Source: Clostridia bacterium BRH_c25
GTDB taxonomy: Bacteria; Bacillota_A; Clostridia; Lutisporales; Lutisporaceae
NCBI GenBank assembly: GCA_001515955.1
Contig: LOES01000121.1
Span: 1 to 18,564 of the forward strand
DNA length: 18,564 bases
Direction: 5' to 3'
Each line of letters opens with the position of its first letter. Positions within the stretch are counted from its first letter, which is position 1. The notes under the pieces are model-generated. The model saw only the letters and a list, made by a program, of their open reading frames with translations. It was not told the DNA's origin and did no database searches. Of this stretch, positions 6,923 through 14,775 are shown in pieces. The translations under genes were made by a program, and so were the position numbers.

Positions 6923-7642
6923 TCAGTGGGATTCTCCCTCTTTAATGATTTTCGCATACTTTCTCTCGATAACACCATTGTATCTTTGTATTTTAACCAG
7001 CTGCTCCTGTGTTATTGTCACAGCTATTCCACTGGCTTCAAATCTCTCCACAATTCCCTCTCTTAGTCTGAGTGCGGCCTCCAGAGTTTTGGAATCGCCT
7101 ATGGCTTTAAATACGAAGGGTGGAGCATATGAGACGGTATTGATATTTATATGTATTCCACCTACTTGTCTTATTTCAGATGTGGATATAATCCTTTGTT
7201 CATTTATTGATACCGCTTCAGCACCGGCAGCATTAAGCTCGTTTAAAAGCTCCAGCAGCATCGAATATGAGACCAATGGATAGTTCACTTTCTCGCTGAA
7301 TTTCAAATCATCAACAACAACTGTAATTCCTGGACCTTCAACGTCCTCAACACCTGCCAGCATCCTTGCCTGGTCAAGCTCCTGCTTTAGTAGCTTTGCA
7401 GATACACTGCCTTGTGATGCAGCATCTTCAAACTCTTTAAGCTTTGATTCATATTCCTTCTTCACATTCTGCAGCTTGGCATTCTCTTCCTTTGTCTTCT
7501 TAAGCTGCGCTGCAAGCTCTCTCGCCCTATATTCAGATACTTGACCCACACCTTGCTTTACGGTCCTGAACTGTATAGAAACCATAAGACCAAGCACAAT
7601 ACATACTAATGCAATTGCAATTTGAACCTTTATATTTTTCAT
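6923..7642 (-). CDS. ylxW: DUF881 membrane protein, YlxW-like
   Basis: This is the first of two tandem DUF881 genes, 239 residues long. It shows a membrane anchor (about residues 7-24), a charged coiled coil (about 38-75, rich in K/E heptads) and then the DUF881 domain with VEGPGITVVVDD, ELNAAGAEAVSINEQRI and PFVFKAIGDSKTLEAAL. The two copies share fold and motifs but differ widely in sequence, which suggests an old duplication with separate roles. The product probably faces the cell exterior beside FtsQ and the septal synthases; its biochemical function is unknown. The start is ATG 7642, with AGGAGG eight bases upstream. It lies 43 bases downstream of ftsQ. Confidence 0.9.
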   Translation of the reverse strand: MKNIKVQIAIALVCIVLGLMVSIQFRTVKQGVGQVSEYRARELAAQLKKTKEENAKLQNVKKEYESKLKEFEDAASQGSVSAKLLKQELDQARMLAGVEDVEGPGITVVVDDLKFSEKVNYPLVSYSMLLELLNELNAAGAEAVSINEQRIISTSEIRQVGGIHININTVSYAPPFVFKAIGDSKTLEAALRLREGIVERFEASGIAVTITQEQLVKIQRYNGVIERKYAKIIKEGESH

Positions 7643-7685
7643 TCTCCAGTCCTCCTACCTGTCCCTGTTATTTATCTATGTTCAC

Positions 7686-8399
7686 TCACTCCGGCTTAAA
7701 AACAGGGTTTCCCTTATGGCTCATTTCTATGGTACCCTTAATACTCTGATCTTTTACATCCTCTACTATTGACTTGGCAAAATTTATCTTGTAATTCACG
7801 TTATCGGCATCGCCAAGATTTGCTTTTATGCCTTCCTTGATCTTCAGTCTTATATCTGATAAATCTTCAACATCAATCTCCGAGACCAGGTTAAGCATTC
7901 CTGCATTCTTTATCTCCTTAATCAGCAGTGTAGTGGTGGAAAACTGCTCTTTGTTATCTATACTCAAACACTCACCAACTTTGAAGGTTTCAAACTTCAG
8001 TCCTTTTACCACCGGTAAGTCAGGACGCTTTATCGCCGGATTGATTTCCAGTATCATACCTTCATCATCGATATTGAGGTAGGAGCCCACATAAGGCACA
8101 TACGCCATTATCTCCCTCTCTATTATGTCAATTTCAACTCTGTTGGGTATGACTCTTTTTATCTTAATCATTTTGACGTAAGGATTCTGGAAAATACTCT
8201 TCATTGAATTTCTTTTATTAATTCTGAATATATTCTCCCCATAGTATATTGATGATAGCTTGATAATCTCTTCTCTTGTCACGTTATTATTTCCATTTAC
8301 AGCAATAAACTTAATCTGAAAAAAGCTGGAAGACAGAAAAAATGCCGTAAATATGCAGATTATGAATAAGAAAATTACATACTTGAACCTTCCCTTCAT
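7686..8399 (-). CDS. ftsQ: Cell division protein FtsQ/DivIB
   Basis: This is a bitopic divisome protein that in bacteria joins FtsL and FtsB/DivIC and stabilises the septal synthase complex. The 237-residue product has a short basic cytoplasmic tail, one membrane segment (about residues 7-25) and a POTRA domain (FFQIKFIAVNGNNNVTREEI onward, about 27-95), then the beta domain (IERE..AYVPYVGSYLNIDDEGMILE). The frame extends to GTG 8480, but I chose ATG 8399 because TAGGAGTG lies just upstream, whereas the longer start has no ribosome binding site. It sits between murA and the DUF881 pair, as divIB does in B. subtilis. It could equally be named divIB. The 157-base gap to murA shows no confident promoter. 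Confidence 0.92.
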   Translation of the reverse strand: MKGRFKYVIFLFIICIFTAFFLSSSFFQIKFIAVNGNNNVTREEIIKLSSIYYGENIFRINKRNSMKSIFQNPYVKMIKIKRVIPNRVEIDIIEREIMAYVPYVGSYLNIDDEGMILEINPAIKRPDLPVVKGLKFETFKVGECLSIDNKEQFSTTTLLIKEIKNAGMLNLVSEIDVEDLSDIRLKIKEGIKANLGDADNVNYKINFAKSIVEDVKDQSIKGTIEMSHKGNPVFKPE

Positions 8400-8556
8400 G
8401 TTTTCACTCCTATAATATATCACAAGATTTCTATCTATAACAGATACATGCTTGTCCTTTTTTTTTAGAAAAATTAACACTGCATGCAGTCCGGCCGATT
8501 CTTAAAACACACAAGCCGCAAATATGCAGGTTAAATAAAAAATATTCGAAACATAT

Positions 8557-9810
8557 TCAAGCCCTGTGTATGTCAGCACCTAGTTTTGCCAGTTTATTTT
8601 CTAGTTTATCATATCCTCTATCTATATGCAATTTCACATTATCTACCACGGTCGTTCCTTCTGCTGCAAGCCCTGCGAGTACCAGTGCGGCTCCACCTCT
8701 TAAATCACCGGCTTTAACCTCTGCACCGGTAAGCCTCTTTACACCTCTTACAACGGCAGTCCTTCCGTCTACTTTTATACTGGCACCCATTTTCATAAGC
8801 TCTTCCACATGCTTGTATCTGCTTTCAAATACTGTCTCTATAAATATGCTTGTGCCTTTAGCTACTGCCATCACAGCCATCATCTGTGCCTGCATATCTG
8901 TTGCAAATCCAGGGTATGGAAGGGTCTTTATCACTTCAACTGCTTTAATCTTCCTATTACATACAATCTGAAGGCTATTCTGGTATTCGGTAATATTGCA
9001 TCCACTTTCCGCAAGCTTTGACGACACTGCCTTCATGTGCTCTATAATTACATTGTCCAGTATTATACTCCCACCGGTTATGGCAGCAGCGGCCATCAAT
9101 GTTCCGGCGACGATCCTATCAGGAATCACAGTATGTTCTACATCGTGAAATTCCTTTACCCCTTCTATCCTCACAGTACTGGTCCCTGCCCCGGATATCC
9201 TACTCCCCATTCCGTTTAAAAAGTTCTGCAGATCTATAATTTCCGGCTCCTTCGCCGCATTTTGTATTATAGTTACCCCTTCAGCTGTTGTAGCAGCAAG
9301 CATAATGTTTTCAGTAGCACCTACGCTGGGATAATCCAGGCTTATCTCCACACCCTTAAGCTTATCACACTCACAGTTTATATACCCATGAGCCTCGGTG
9401 ATTTTAACTCCCATCCTTCTTAACCCTGACAAATGAATATCAATAGGCCTGGGTCCAATTTCACATCCGCCAGGATAGCTTATTTTTACTTGACCATGCC
9501 TAGCAATCATTGCTCCCATTAAAATTATAGAGGATCTCATTTCCCTTACGGGTTTTTCCGGTATAAAAGTCTGTAATAAATTGCTGGATTTAACAATCAG
9601 TGTATTATTCTCAAAAAAACACTTGCAGCCTATTGTTCTAAGAAGCCCTATGAGCAAATCCACGTCTTTAAGCTCAGGAACATTATGGATAACCGATTCT
9701 TTTCCACTTATTATGGTAGCGGCAAGTACGGGCAAAACAGAATTCTTTGAACCATCGACTCTTATATTTCCTTCAAGTCTACGCCCGCCGTTTATCACGT
9801 ACCTATCCAT
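8557..9810 (-). CDS. murA: UDP-N-acetylglucosamine 1-carboxyvinyltransferase MurA
   Basis: MurA transfers enolpyruvate from phosphoenolpyruvate to UDP-GlcNAc, the committed cytoplasmic step of peptidoglycan synthesis. The 417-residue length is typical. DGSKNSVLPVLAA near the N-terminus supplies the conserved Lys22 and Asn23, and the catalytic cysteine is Cys116 in PGGCEIGPRPIDIHL, so this enzyme should be of the fosfomycin-sensitive Cys type. The repeated EPSP-synthase-like halves are evident to the end. The frame continues to 9837, but ATG 9810 (MDRYVINGG) matches the family start and has GGGGGTG ten bases upstream. It occupies the place where B. subtilis has murB, between murG and divIB. 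A second murA paralogue elsewhere is common in Firmicutes and cannot be excluded. Confidence 0.97.
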   Translation of the reverse strand: MDRYVINGGRRLEGNIRVDGSKNSVLPVLAATIISGKESVIHNVPELKDVDLLIGLLRTIGCKCFFENNTLIVKSSNLLQTFIPEKPVREMRSSIILMGAMIARHGQVKISYPGGCEIGPRPIDIHLSGLRRMGVKITEAHGYINCECDKLKGVEISLDYPSVGATENIMLAATTAEGVTIIQNAAKEPEIIDLQNFLNGMGSRISGAGTSTVRIEGVKEFHDVEHTVIPDRIVAGTLMAAAAITGGSIILDNVIIEHMKAVSSKLAESGCNITEYQNSLQIVCNRKIKAVEVIKTLPYPGFATDMQAQMMAVMAVAKGTSIFIETVFESRYKHVEELMKMGASIKVDGRTAVVRGVKRLTGAEVKAGDLRGGAALVLAGLAAEGTTVVDNVKLHIDRGYDKLENKLAKLGADIHRA

Positions 9811-9926
9811 CAAAGATTTACACCCCCAGGAAGCCATTATTATTCAATCATATTAATATACTATGCATCACTTCCAAAGGTGTTACAGGATTTCTGTCAG
9901 TCAAGCAGCATCAGGCACTGCAAACA

Positions 9927-11045
9927 CTACACTCCCCTCTTATGCACCAGTCCTTCGGCAGCCTTCACTATCACAAAAGCTGCATCAGTTCTGCCCAGCT
10001 CCTTGCTTTTAATTCTCATAAGATTTGCTTTTTCCGGTTTATTTAATATGTCAGCAGCTATACTATATAATATATCGGCATTTAAGTCCCTTTCCAAAAT
10101 GACTACTGCTGCACCGTTTTTCTCCAGTGCCCTCCCGTTATACTCCTGGTGATTGCCGGTAGCATAAGGAAACGGAATCAATATGGAAGGTTTGCCCAAG
10201 GCTGTTATTTCCGACAGGGTGCTGGCTCCGCACCTGCTTATGATGATATCGCTTGCAGCCAAAGCATATGGCATATTGTGAAGATAAGGCCTGACCTGGA
10301 GATATTTTCTATCCATAGCTATACCTTCTCTGCCGTACTGCTTAATAATACCGTCATATTGGGTTTCTCCCGTCATATGCAGCATTTGGAAGCTTTTCTT
10401 GGTGATACACTGCTTTGCAAGCTGCAGTACACTTTCATTCAATTTTCTAGCTCCCCTGCTTCCTCCTACCACAAACACCAGTGGAAGTTCCTTTGAAAAT
10501 CCGAATTCCTTCAGCCCCTCCTCCTTGCTGATGCTAAGAATATCTCCCCGTATCGGATTTCCCGTCACAATCACCTTTTTGTTTCCAGGAAAGTACTTTT
10601 GTGCTTCAGGGAAATTTACTGCTATAACATCAACAAGTCTTGCCAGAATTTTATTTGTAACTCCCGGAAAGGCATTCTGCTCATGTATCAAAGTCGGTAC
10701 CTTCAAAAATGCAGCAGCGAGAAGTACCGAACCGCATACGTATCCCCCTGTGCCTATTACTATATCAGGTTTAAAATCCCTTATTATTCTTGATACCACA
10801 AAAAGGCCGGCAAAGGATTCCTTCACTGCTGCAACATTTCCTAAACTCAGTTTGCGTTTGAAGCCTCTTACCTTTATCTTTAACAGCTTAAAACCTTCCT
10901 TTGGTACAATACTGTTTTCCAATCCTCTTTCAGTACCTATGAATAATATTTCAGCATTCTGATAGTGTCTCTTTATCTCTTTCGCGATGGACACTGCAGG
11001 ATAGATATGCCCCCCTGTACCTCCTCCGGAAAGTATGACCCTCAT
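9927..11045 (-). CDS. murG: MurG, lipid II-forming GlcNAc transferase
   Basis: MurG transfers GlcNAc from UDP-GlcNAc to lipid I on the cytoplasmic membrane face, producing lipid II. The 372-residue GT-B enzyme has the glycine-rich GGGTGGHIYPA at residues 7-17, GTGGYV near 98-103, HEQNAFPG at 121-128, the second glycine loop GGSRGARKLN at 194-203, SRCGASTLSE at 270-279 and PFPYATGNHQ near 291-300, which binds UDP-GlcNAc. I chose ATG 11045 (MRVILSGGG) over TTG 11054 because GGGAG lies nine bases upstream of it. It starts five bases after the spoVE stop, a tight pairing that delivers lipid II next to its polymerase. A 116-base gap to murA follows. Confidence 0.97.
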   Translation of the reverse strand: MRVILSGGGTGGHIYPAVSIAKEIKRHYQNAEILFIGTERGLENSIVPKEGFKLLKIKVRGFKRKLSLGNVAAVKESFAGLFVVSRIIRDFKPDIVIGTGGYVCGSVLLAAAFLKVPTLIHEQNAFPGVTNKILARLVDVIAVNFPEAQKYFPGNKKVIVTGNPIRGDILSISKEEGLKEFGFSKELPLVFVVGGSRGARKLNESVLQLAKQCITKKSFQMLHMTGETQYDGIIKQYGREGIAMDRKYLQVRPYLHNMPYALAASDIIISRCGASTLSEITALGKPSILIPFPYATGNHQEYNGRALEKNGAAVVILERDLNADILYSIAADILNKPEKANLMRIKSKELGRTDAAFVIVKAAEGLVHKRGV

Positions 11046-11050
11046 ACCAA

Positions 11051-12163
11051 TCAACTCCCGCCTGTTTTAACGCTTTTAGATATATTCAATAAAATTCCCA
11101 TGTTTGCCATTACAAATAGCAGTGATGATCCCCCTGAACTTATAAAAGGAAGTGAAATTCCTGTAGTCGGTATGGATACAGTCGCTACGGCTATGTTAAG
11201 AGTCGCCTGTATTGCAATCATGCATGTGATTCCCGTTGCAAGCAGGCATCCAAAGGTATCAGGACAAAACAGAGCAATTCTCAAGCCTCTCCATATCAAA
11301 AGCAGAAACAGTATAACAATAGTAGCAGTTCCTATGAACCCTAACTCTTCGCCTATAATTGAGAATATAAAGTCATTTTGAGGCTCCGGTATGTAGAAAA
11401 ACTTTTGCCGGCTGTTTCCAAGCCCAAGTCCAAAAATACCACCCGACCCAAGAGCATACAAGGACTGTATTGCCTGGTAGCCTGTATTTAAAGGGTCTGC
11501 CCAGGGGTCCATATAGGAAGTTATGCGCTCAAGCATATAAGCCTTCCTCATGATTATGTACCCTACTGCAGGTAAGATCGGTATAATCCAGCCTACAAGA
11601 AAAATAATCTTCGTTCCTGCTGCAAAAAGCATTGCAAAGGTTATCATTACTATACTTCCAGCCATACTCAGGTTTGGTTCAAGAACAATAAGCACAAAGT
11701 ATATACCCATCAGAAGTATATAAGGAAGAACTCCTTGCTTGAAGCTCCTTATTTTCTCCTTCTTATTGCTGATGCTTTGCGCCATGAATATTATCAGTGC
11801 AAATTTTGCAAATTCAGATGGCTGCATTGTCCAAGGTCCAAGCTTTATCCATCTGATTGCCCCTTTGGCTCCATGACCAATGCCCGGTACAAATACAGCA
11901 AGCAATAATAGAAAGCTGAACAGCACCAATGGACCTGCAAATTTGCCGAGTATCCTGTAATCAAATCTGCTTAAGAACATCATGGCAGCAATTCCGATAA
12001 TAGCATAAATACCTTGTGATTTCAGGTAGTGAAACCTATCATTATATTTCATGAAGGACGATATGGAGCTGGCAGAAAAAACCATTGCCACACCAATCGC
12101 AAGTAAAATCAGTACCGTTATCAGCAATGTAAAATCGATGTTGTTCTTATTTCTTACAGGCAT
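11051..12163 (-). CDS. spoVE: SpoVE/FtsW SEDS-family peptidoglycan glycosyltransferase
   Basis: This SEDS protein polymerises lipid II into glycan strands with a partner class B penicillin-binding protein. The 370-residue product has about ten membrane segments and the family motifs QPSEFAKFALI (about 114-124), ERITSYMDPWADP (about 212-224), QAIQSLYALGSGGIFGLGLG, and FFYIPEPQNDFIF, where the loop Asp at about 264 is retained. ISLPFISSGGSSL near the C-terminus is also conserved. Best resemblance is to B. subtilis SpoVE (cortex synthesis), and its place between murD and murG agrees. Because no other ftsW is visible here, it might also serve division. I chose ATG 12163 over TTG 12166, with GGGGGG seven bases upstream. 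The usual QPDLG motif reads EPNLS. Confidence 0.94.
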   Translation of the reverse strand: MPVRNKNNIDFTLLITVLILLAIGVAMVFSASSISSFMKYNDRFHYLKSQGIYAIIGIAAMMFLSRFDYRILGKFAGPLVLFSFLLLLAVFVPGIGHGAKGAIRWIKLGPWTMQPSEFAKFALIIFMAQSISNKKEKIRSFKQGVLPYILLMGIYFVLIVLEPNLSMAGSIVMITFAMLFAAGTKIIFLVGWIIPILPAVGYIIMRKAYMLERITSYMDPWADPLNTGYQAIQSLYALGSGGIFGLGLGNSRQKFFYIPEPQNDFIFSIIGEELGFIGTATIVILFLLLIWRGLRIALFCPDTFGCLLATGITCMIAIQATLNIAVATVSIPTTGISLPFISSGGSSLLFVMANMGILLNISKSVKTGGS

Positions 12164-12180
12164 CAAAAAGCCCCCCTATA

Positions 12181-12325
12181 TTCAGTCTCTAGTCTCTAGT
12201 GTTGAGTCGGTCCTCCGAAGTATTAAAAAGTACAATACTCCAGGCACATTTAAAAATCATATAATTCCTCATTCGTACTCCAGCGGCAAACTTTAATCTA
12301 GTGTCTAGCGACTAGTATCTAGTGA
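12181..12325. repeat. CTAG-type heptamer arrays flanking the murD-spoVE gap
   Basis: Two short arrays of 7-base units occur about 95 bases apart. At 12182-12202 the units read TCAGTCT, CTAGTCT and CTAGTGT. At 12298-12325 they read CTAGTGT, CTAGCGA, CTAGTAT and CTAGTGA. The right array covers the last codons and the TAG stop of murD. The sequence between them holds no gene, only an AGTATT/AATACT mini-hairpin near 12219-12240. The base composition differs from the GATNCGA family, but the 7-base period is the same. Confidence 0.7.
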
Positions 12326-13678
12326 CTTAAGCTCGCGTACGTACTCCTTAAAAAGCCTGCCTCTTTCTTCAAAATTACTGAACATACCCCAGCTGGCGCA
12401 CGCAGGAGAGAGCAATACGCAGTCCCCAGGTTCAGCCAATCTGCGGCATTTATTAACGGCTTCTTTAAGGTTCTTTGCTCTGTGTGTATTTACAAACCCA
12501 TGTTCATGGGCTGTTCTTTCCAGTTTATCAGCTGTTTCACCTATCAGCACCATATGCTTGATCACAGCTCCAAAGGCTTCTATAAAATCGTCATACTCGC
12601 TTCCCTTGTCATAGCCTCCGGCTATTATCACGGTAGGTCGCTTCATTGCTTCAATAGCCTTGATTGAAGCATCTATATTCGTGCCCTTTGAATCGTTATA
12701 ATATATTACTCCCTCCAGCTCTTCAACGTATTCTATTCTATGCTCCACACCCTTGAAGCTTTCCAGTGCAGCTGCTATGTCCGAAGGCCCAACCCCCATG
12801 CAATATGCCATAAGGGCTGCAGCCAGGGCATTCTCAAGATTGTGATTACCCGGTATATATATTCTGTCCTTATCTATTATAGTTTCCTTTTTATTTCCTA
12901 TTCTGATGACTATATGTCCGTTTTCCAAATATGCTCCCTGTGCTACCTCTTTTTTTCTGCTGAACAGCAGCACCTTGCTTTTGGGTCTGTCTTTAAGCTT
13001 GCAGGTTTCAGGATCATCCCCGTTCAATACTGTATAATCCTTATCATCCTGGTTAATAAAAATTCTGCACTTGGCATCGATATAATTATCCATTGTTTTG
13101 TGCCTGTTCAAATGATCCGGGGTGATATTCAGTATTGCCGATACCTTTGGTTTGAAACTTGCTGTTGACTCCAGCTGAAAGCTGCTTACCTCAAGGACAA
13201 AAACATCCTCAGGCCTTGATTTATTTACTTCAAGTATCATCGCATGACCGATGTTGCCGGTAACAAAAGCCTTTCTCTTGCCTGCCTTCATTATTTCCCC
13301 TAAAAGAGCTGTAGTAGTAGTTTTCCCATTTGTTCCGGTTATTGCTGCAATAGGTGTAGCTGTAAGACGAAATGCCAGCTCTATCTCGCTTATGACTTCC
13401 TTGCCCAAAGCTTTTGCCCTCTGTATCAACGGTATATCCAGAGACACTCCGGGACTTACAACTACAAAGTCGCAATCCTCCGCCAGCTTAGAGGGATGGC
13501 CTCCGGCGACCAGCCTTATGGGAAGCTGTTCTACTTCTGCCACTACCTCTTTTAGTTCATCAACCTTCTTAAAATCGTTCAATACTATATCGGCACCTAA
13601 AGCGTTCAACTGTTTGACTACCGGTACTCCCGTAACTGCTGCCCCAATAACCAGCACTTTTTTACCTTTTATCTGCAT
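12305..13678 (-). CDS. murD: UDP-N-acetylmuramoylalanine--D-glutamate ligase MurD
   Basis: MurD adds D-glutamate to UDP-MurNAc-L-Ala in the cytoplasm, using ATP. The 457-residue protein has the N-terminal UDP-binding domain (KVLVIGAAVTG, about 7-17), the ATP loop AAITGTNGKTTTT (about 111-123), VLEVSSFQLE, the NITPDHLNRHKTMDNYIDAK segment and the C-terminal domain with EHRIEYV, YYNDSKGTN and LLSPACASWGMFSNFEERG. The start is ATG 13678, with GGAGG eight bases upstream. After the normal family end near VREL, the final residues SLDTSR and the stop codon are encoded by the CTAG heptamer array, so the natural C-terminus seems to have been replaced by repeat sequence. It sits between mraY and spoVE, 113 bases after mraY. 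Confidence 0.97.
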   Translation of the reverse strand: MQIKGKKVLVIGAAVTGVPVVKQLNALGADIVLNDFKKVDELKEVVAEVEQLPIRLVAGGHPSKLAEDCDFVVVSPGVSLDIPLIQRAKALGKEVISEIELAFRLTATPIAAITGTNGKTTTTALLGEIMKAGKRKAFVTGNIGHAMILEVNKSRPEDVFVLEVSSFQLESTASFKPKVSAILNITPDHLNRHKTMDNYIDAKCRIFINQDDKDYTVLNGDDPETCKLKDRPKSKVLLFSRKKEVAQGAYLENGHIVIRIGNKKETIIDKDRIYIPGNHNLENALAAALMAYCMGVGPSDIAAALESFKGVEHRIEYVEELEGVIYYNDSKGTNIDASIKAIEAMKRPTVIIAGGYDKGSEYDDFIEAFGAVIKHMVLIGETADKLERTAHEHGFVNTHRAKNLKEAVNKCRRLAEPGDCVLLSPACASWGMFSNFEERGRLFKEYVRELKSLDTSR

Positions 13679-13696
13679 AAATAAATCCTCCGTTAT

Positions 13697-13788
13697 CCGG
13701 ACGCCCCATGGGCGCCCCTACATCGGAACGCATGTAATGCGTTCCCTACGACCCATCCCTCGAATCTCGTATCTCGAATCTCGTATCT
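13697..13788. repeat. Palindromic repeat plus heptamer array between mraY and murD
   Basis: Directly after the mraY stop lie four 7-base units, read on the minus strand as GATACGA, GATTCGA, GATACGA and GATTCGA (13787-13760). Two strong hairpins follow: GGAACGCAT/ATGCGTTCC with a three-base loop (13725-13745), and GGACGCCC/GGGCGCCC with loop CAT (13699-13717), fully paired as minus-strand RNA with one G-U. No U-run follows, so it should not terminate strongly inside the operon. No coding potential is seen. Confidence 0.75.
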
Positions 13789-13791
13789 GCT

Positions 13792-14769
13792 TCAGCTCAA
13801 TCCCAATATTCCTATCAGACACAATATTATTGAAACTATGATAAATACCGATACAACCTTTGATTCAGCCCAGCCGCTAAGCTCAAAGTGATGGTGCAGA
13901 GGAGCCATTTTGAAAAATCTCTTTCCTCCTGTAAGCTTGAAGTAGGCTACCTGTATTATTACCGACAATGTCTCCAGAACATATACTGCACCAATTATAA
14001 GAATAAACAAGGGAAGCTTGGTTATAACAGCTACGGCCGCTATTGCCCCTCCCAAGGCCAGTGAGCCTGTATCTCCCATAAAAACCTGTGCAGGGTGTGA
14101 ATTGAACCTTAAAAACCCAAGCAATGCACCTATAATAGAGCCTAAAAACACCAACTGACCTACATGGCCTGCGGCAAGCGCTATCACAGAAAAGAAACCG
14201 AGGACTACAACAGTAACTCCTCCGGCCAGGCCGTCAAGCCCATCTGTGAAATTTACGCTGTTTACAGTAGCAACAAATACCAGAACTACAAAGGGTATGT
14301 ACAGTGCACCCAAGTCAACAAATCTCCCGGTAAAAGGAATCAAAACCTCTGTTCCTACTTGGGAGATGCCCGAAGCTACAAAGGCCATAAAAACCGACAC
14401 AAGGAGCTGGGCGGACATCTTTTGCCAGGCTCTCAGACCCAGGGAACGCTTATTTTTTATTTTAAAATAATCATCAATAAAACCAATAAGTCCAAATAAT
14501 ATCGTGGTAATAAGCATTAAAAGCATATCTTTGTCTTTTGAGAAAGCCAATGCTACAGCAGCAGCCGGGACAACTATTATTATGCCTCCCATGGTTGGTG
14601 TTCCTATCTTTTTCAAATGACTTTGAGGTCCATCATCTCTAACCATCTGCCCAAACTTCATTCTTGTGAGTACCGGTATAAAAACCGGTCCAGCAACCAA
14701 AGCCATTACAAATGCAGATATGATGCATATAATATAGATATTGTATTCACTGGACATCAAATTGTACAT
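13792..14769 (-). CDS. mraY: MraY, phospho-MurNAc-pentapeptide translocase
   Basis: MraY transfers phospho-MurNAc-pentapeptide to undecaprenyl phosphate in the membrane, making lipid I. The 325-residue protein has about ten membrane helices. Conserved motifs are GTPTMGG (about 56-62), the aspartate pair in GFIDDYFK (Asp99, Asp100), NFTDGLDGLAGG (173-184), MGDTGSLALGG (231-241) and LHHHFE (291-296), covering the Mg2+ and nucleotide site. The start is ATG 14769, with GAGGGG ten bases upstream; a second ATG four codons later is possible. Only six bases separate it from murF, so the two are co-transcribed. Its TGA stop is followed within five bases by the heptamer repeat. Confidence 0.97.
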   Translation of the reverse strand: MYNLMSSEYNIYIICIISAFVMALVAGPVFIPVLTRMKFGQMVRDDGPQSHLKKIGTPTMGGIIIVVPAAAVALAFSKDKDMLLMLITTILFGLIGFIDDYFKIKNKRSLGLRAWQKMSAQLLVSVFMAFVASGISQVGTEVLIPFTGRFVDLGALYIPFVVLVFVATVNSVNFTDGLDGLAGGVTVVVLGFFSVIALAAGHVGQLVFLGSIIGALLGFLRFNSHPAQVFMGDTGSLALGGAIAAVAVITKLPLFILIIGAVYVLETLSVIIQVAYFKLTGGKRFFKMAPLHHHFELSGWAESKVVSVFIIVSIILCLIGILGLS

Positions 14770-14775
14770 TAAAGA

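Noticed and set aside
8400..8480. N-terminal extension of FtsQ from GTG 8480
   Set aside because: No ribosome binding site precedes it, whereas ATG 8399 has AGGAGTG at good spacing.
8530..8556. Short AT-rich stem and T-run after murA as a terminator
   Set aside because: The stem is about five A/T pairs, too weak to call.
13251..13841. Long plus-strand open frame of 196 codons over murD
   Set aside because: It is the antisense shadow of murD, rich in Ser/Thr/Pro, with no ribosome binding site or family signature.
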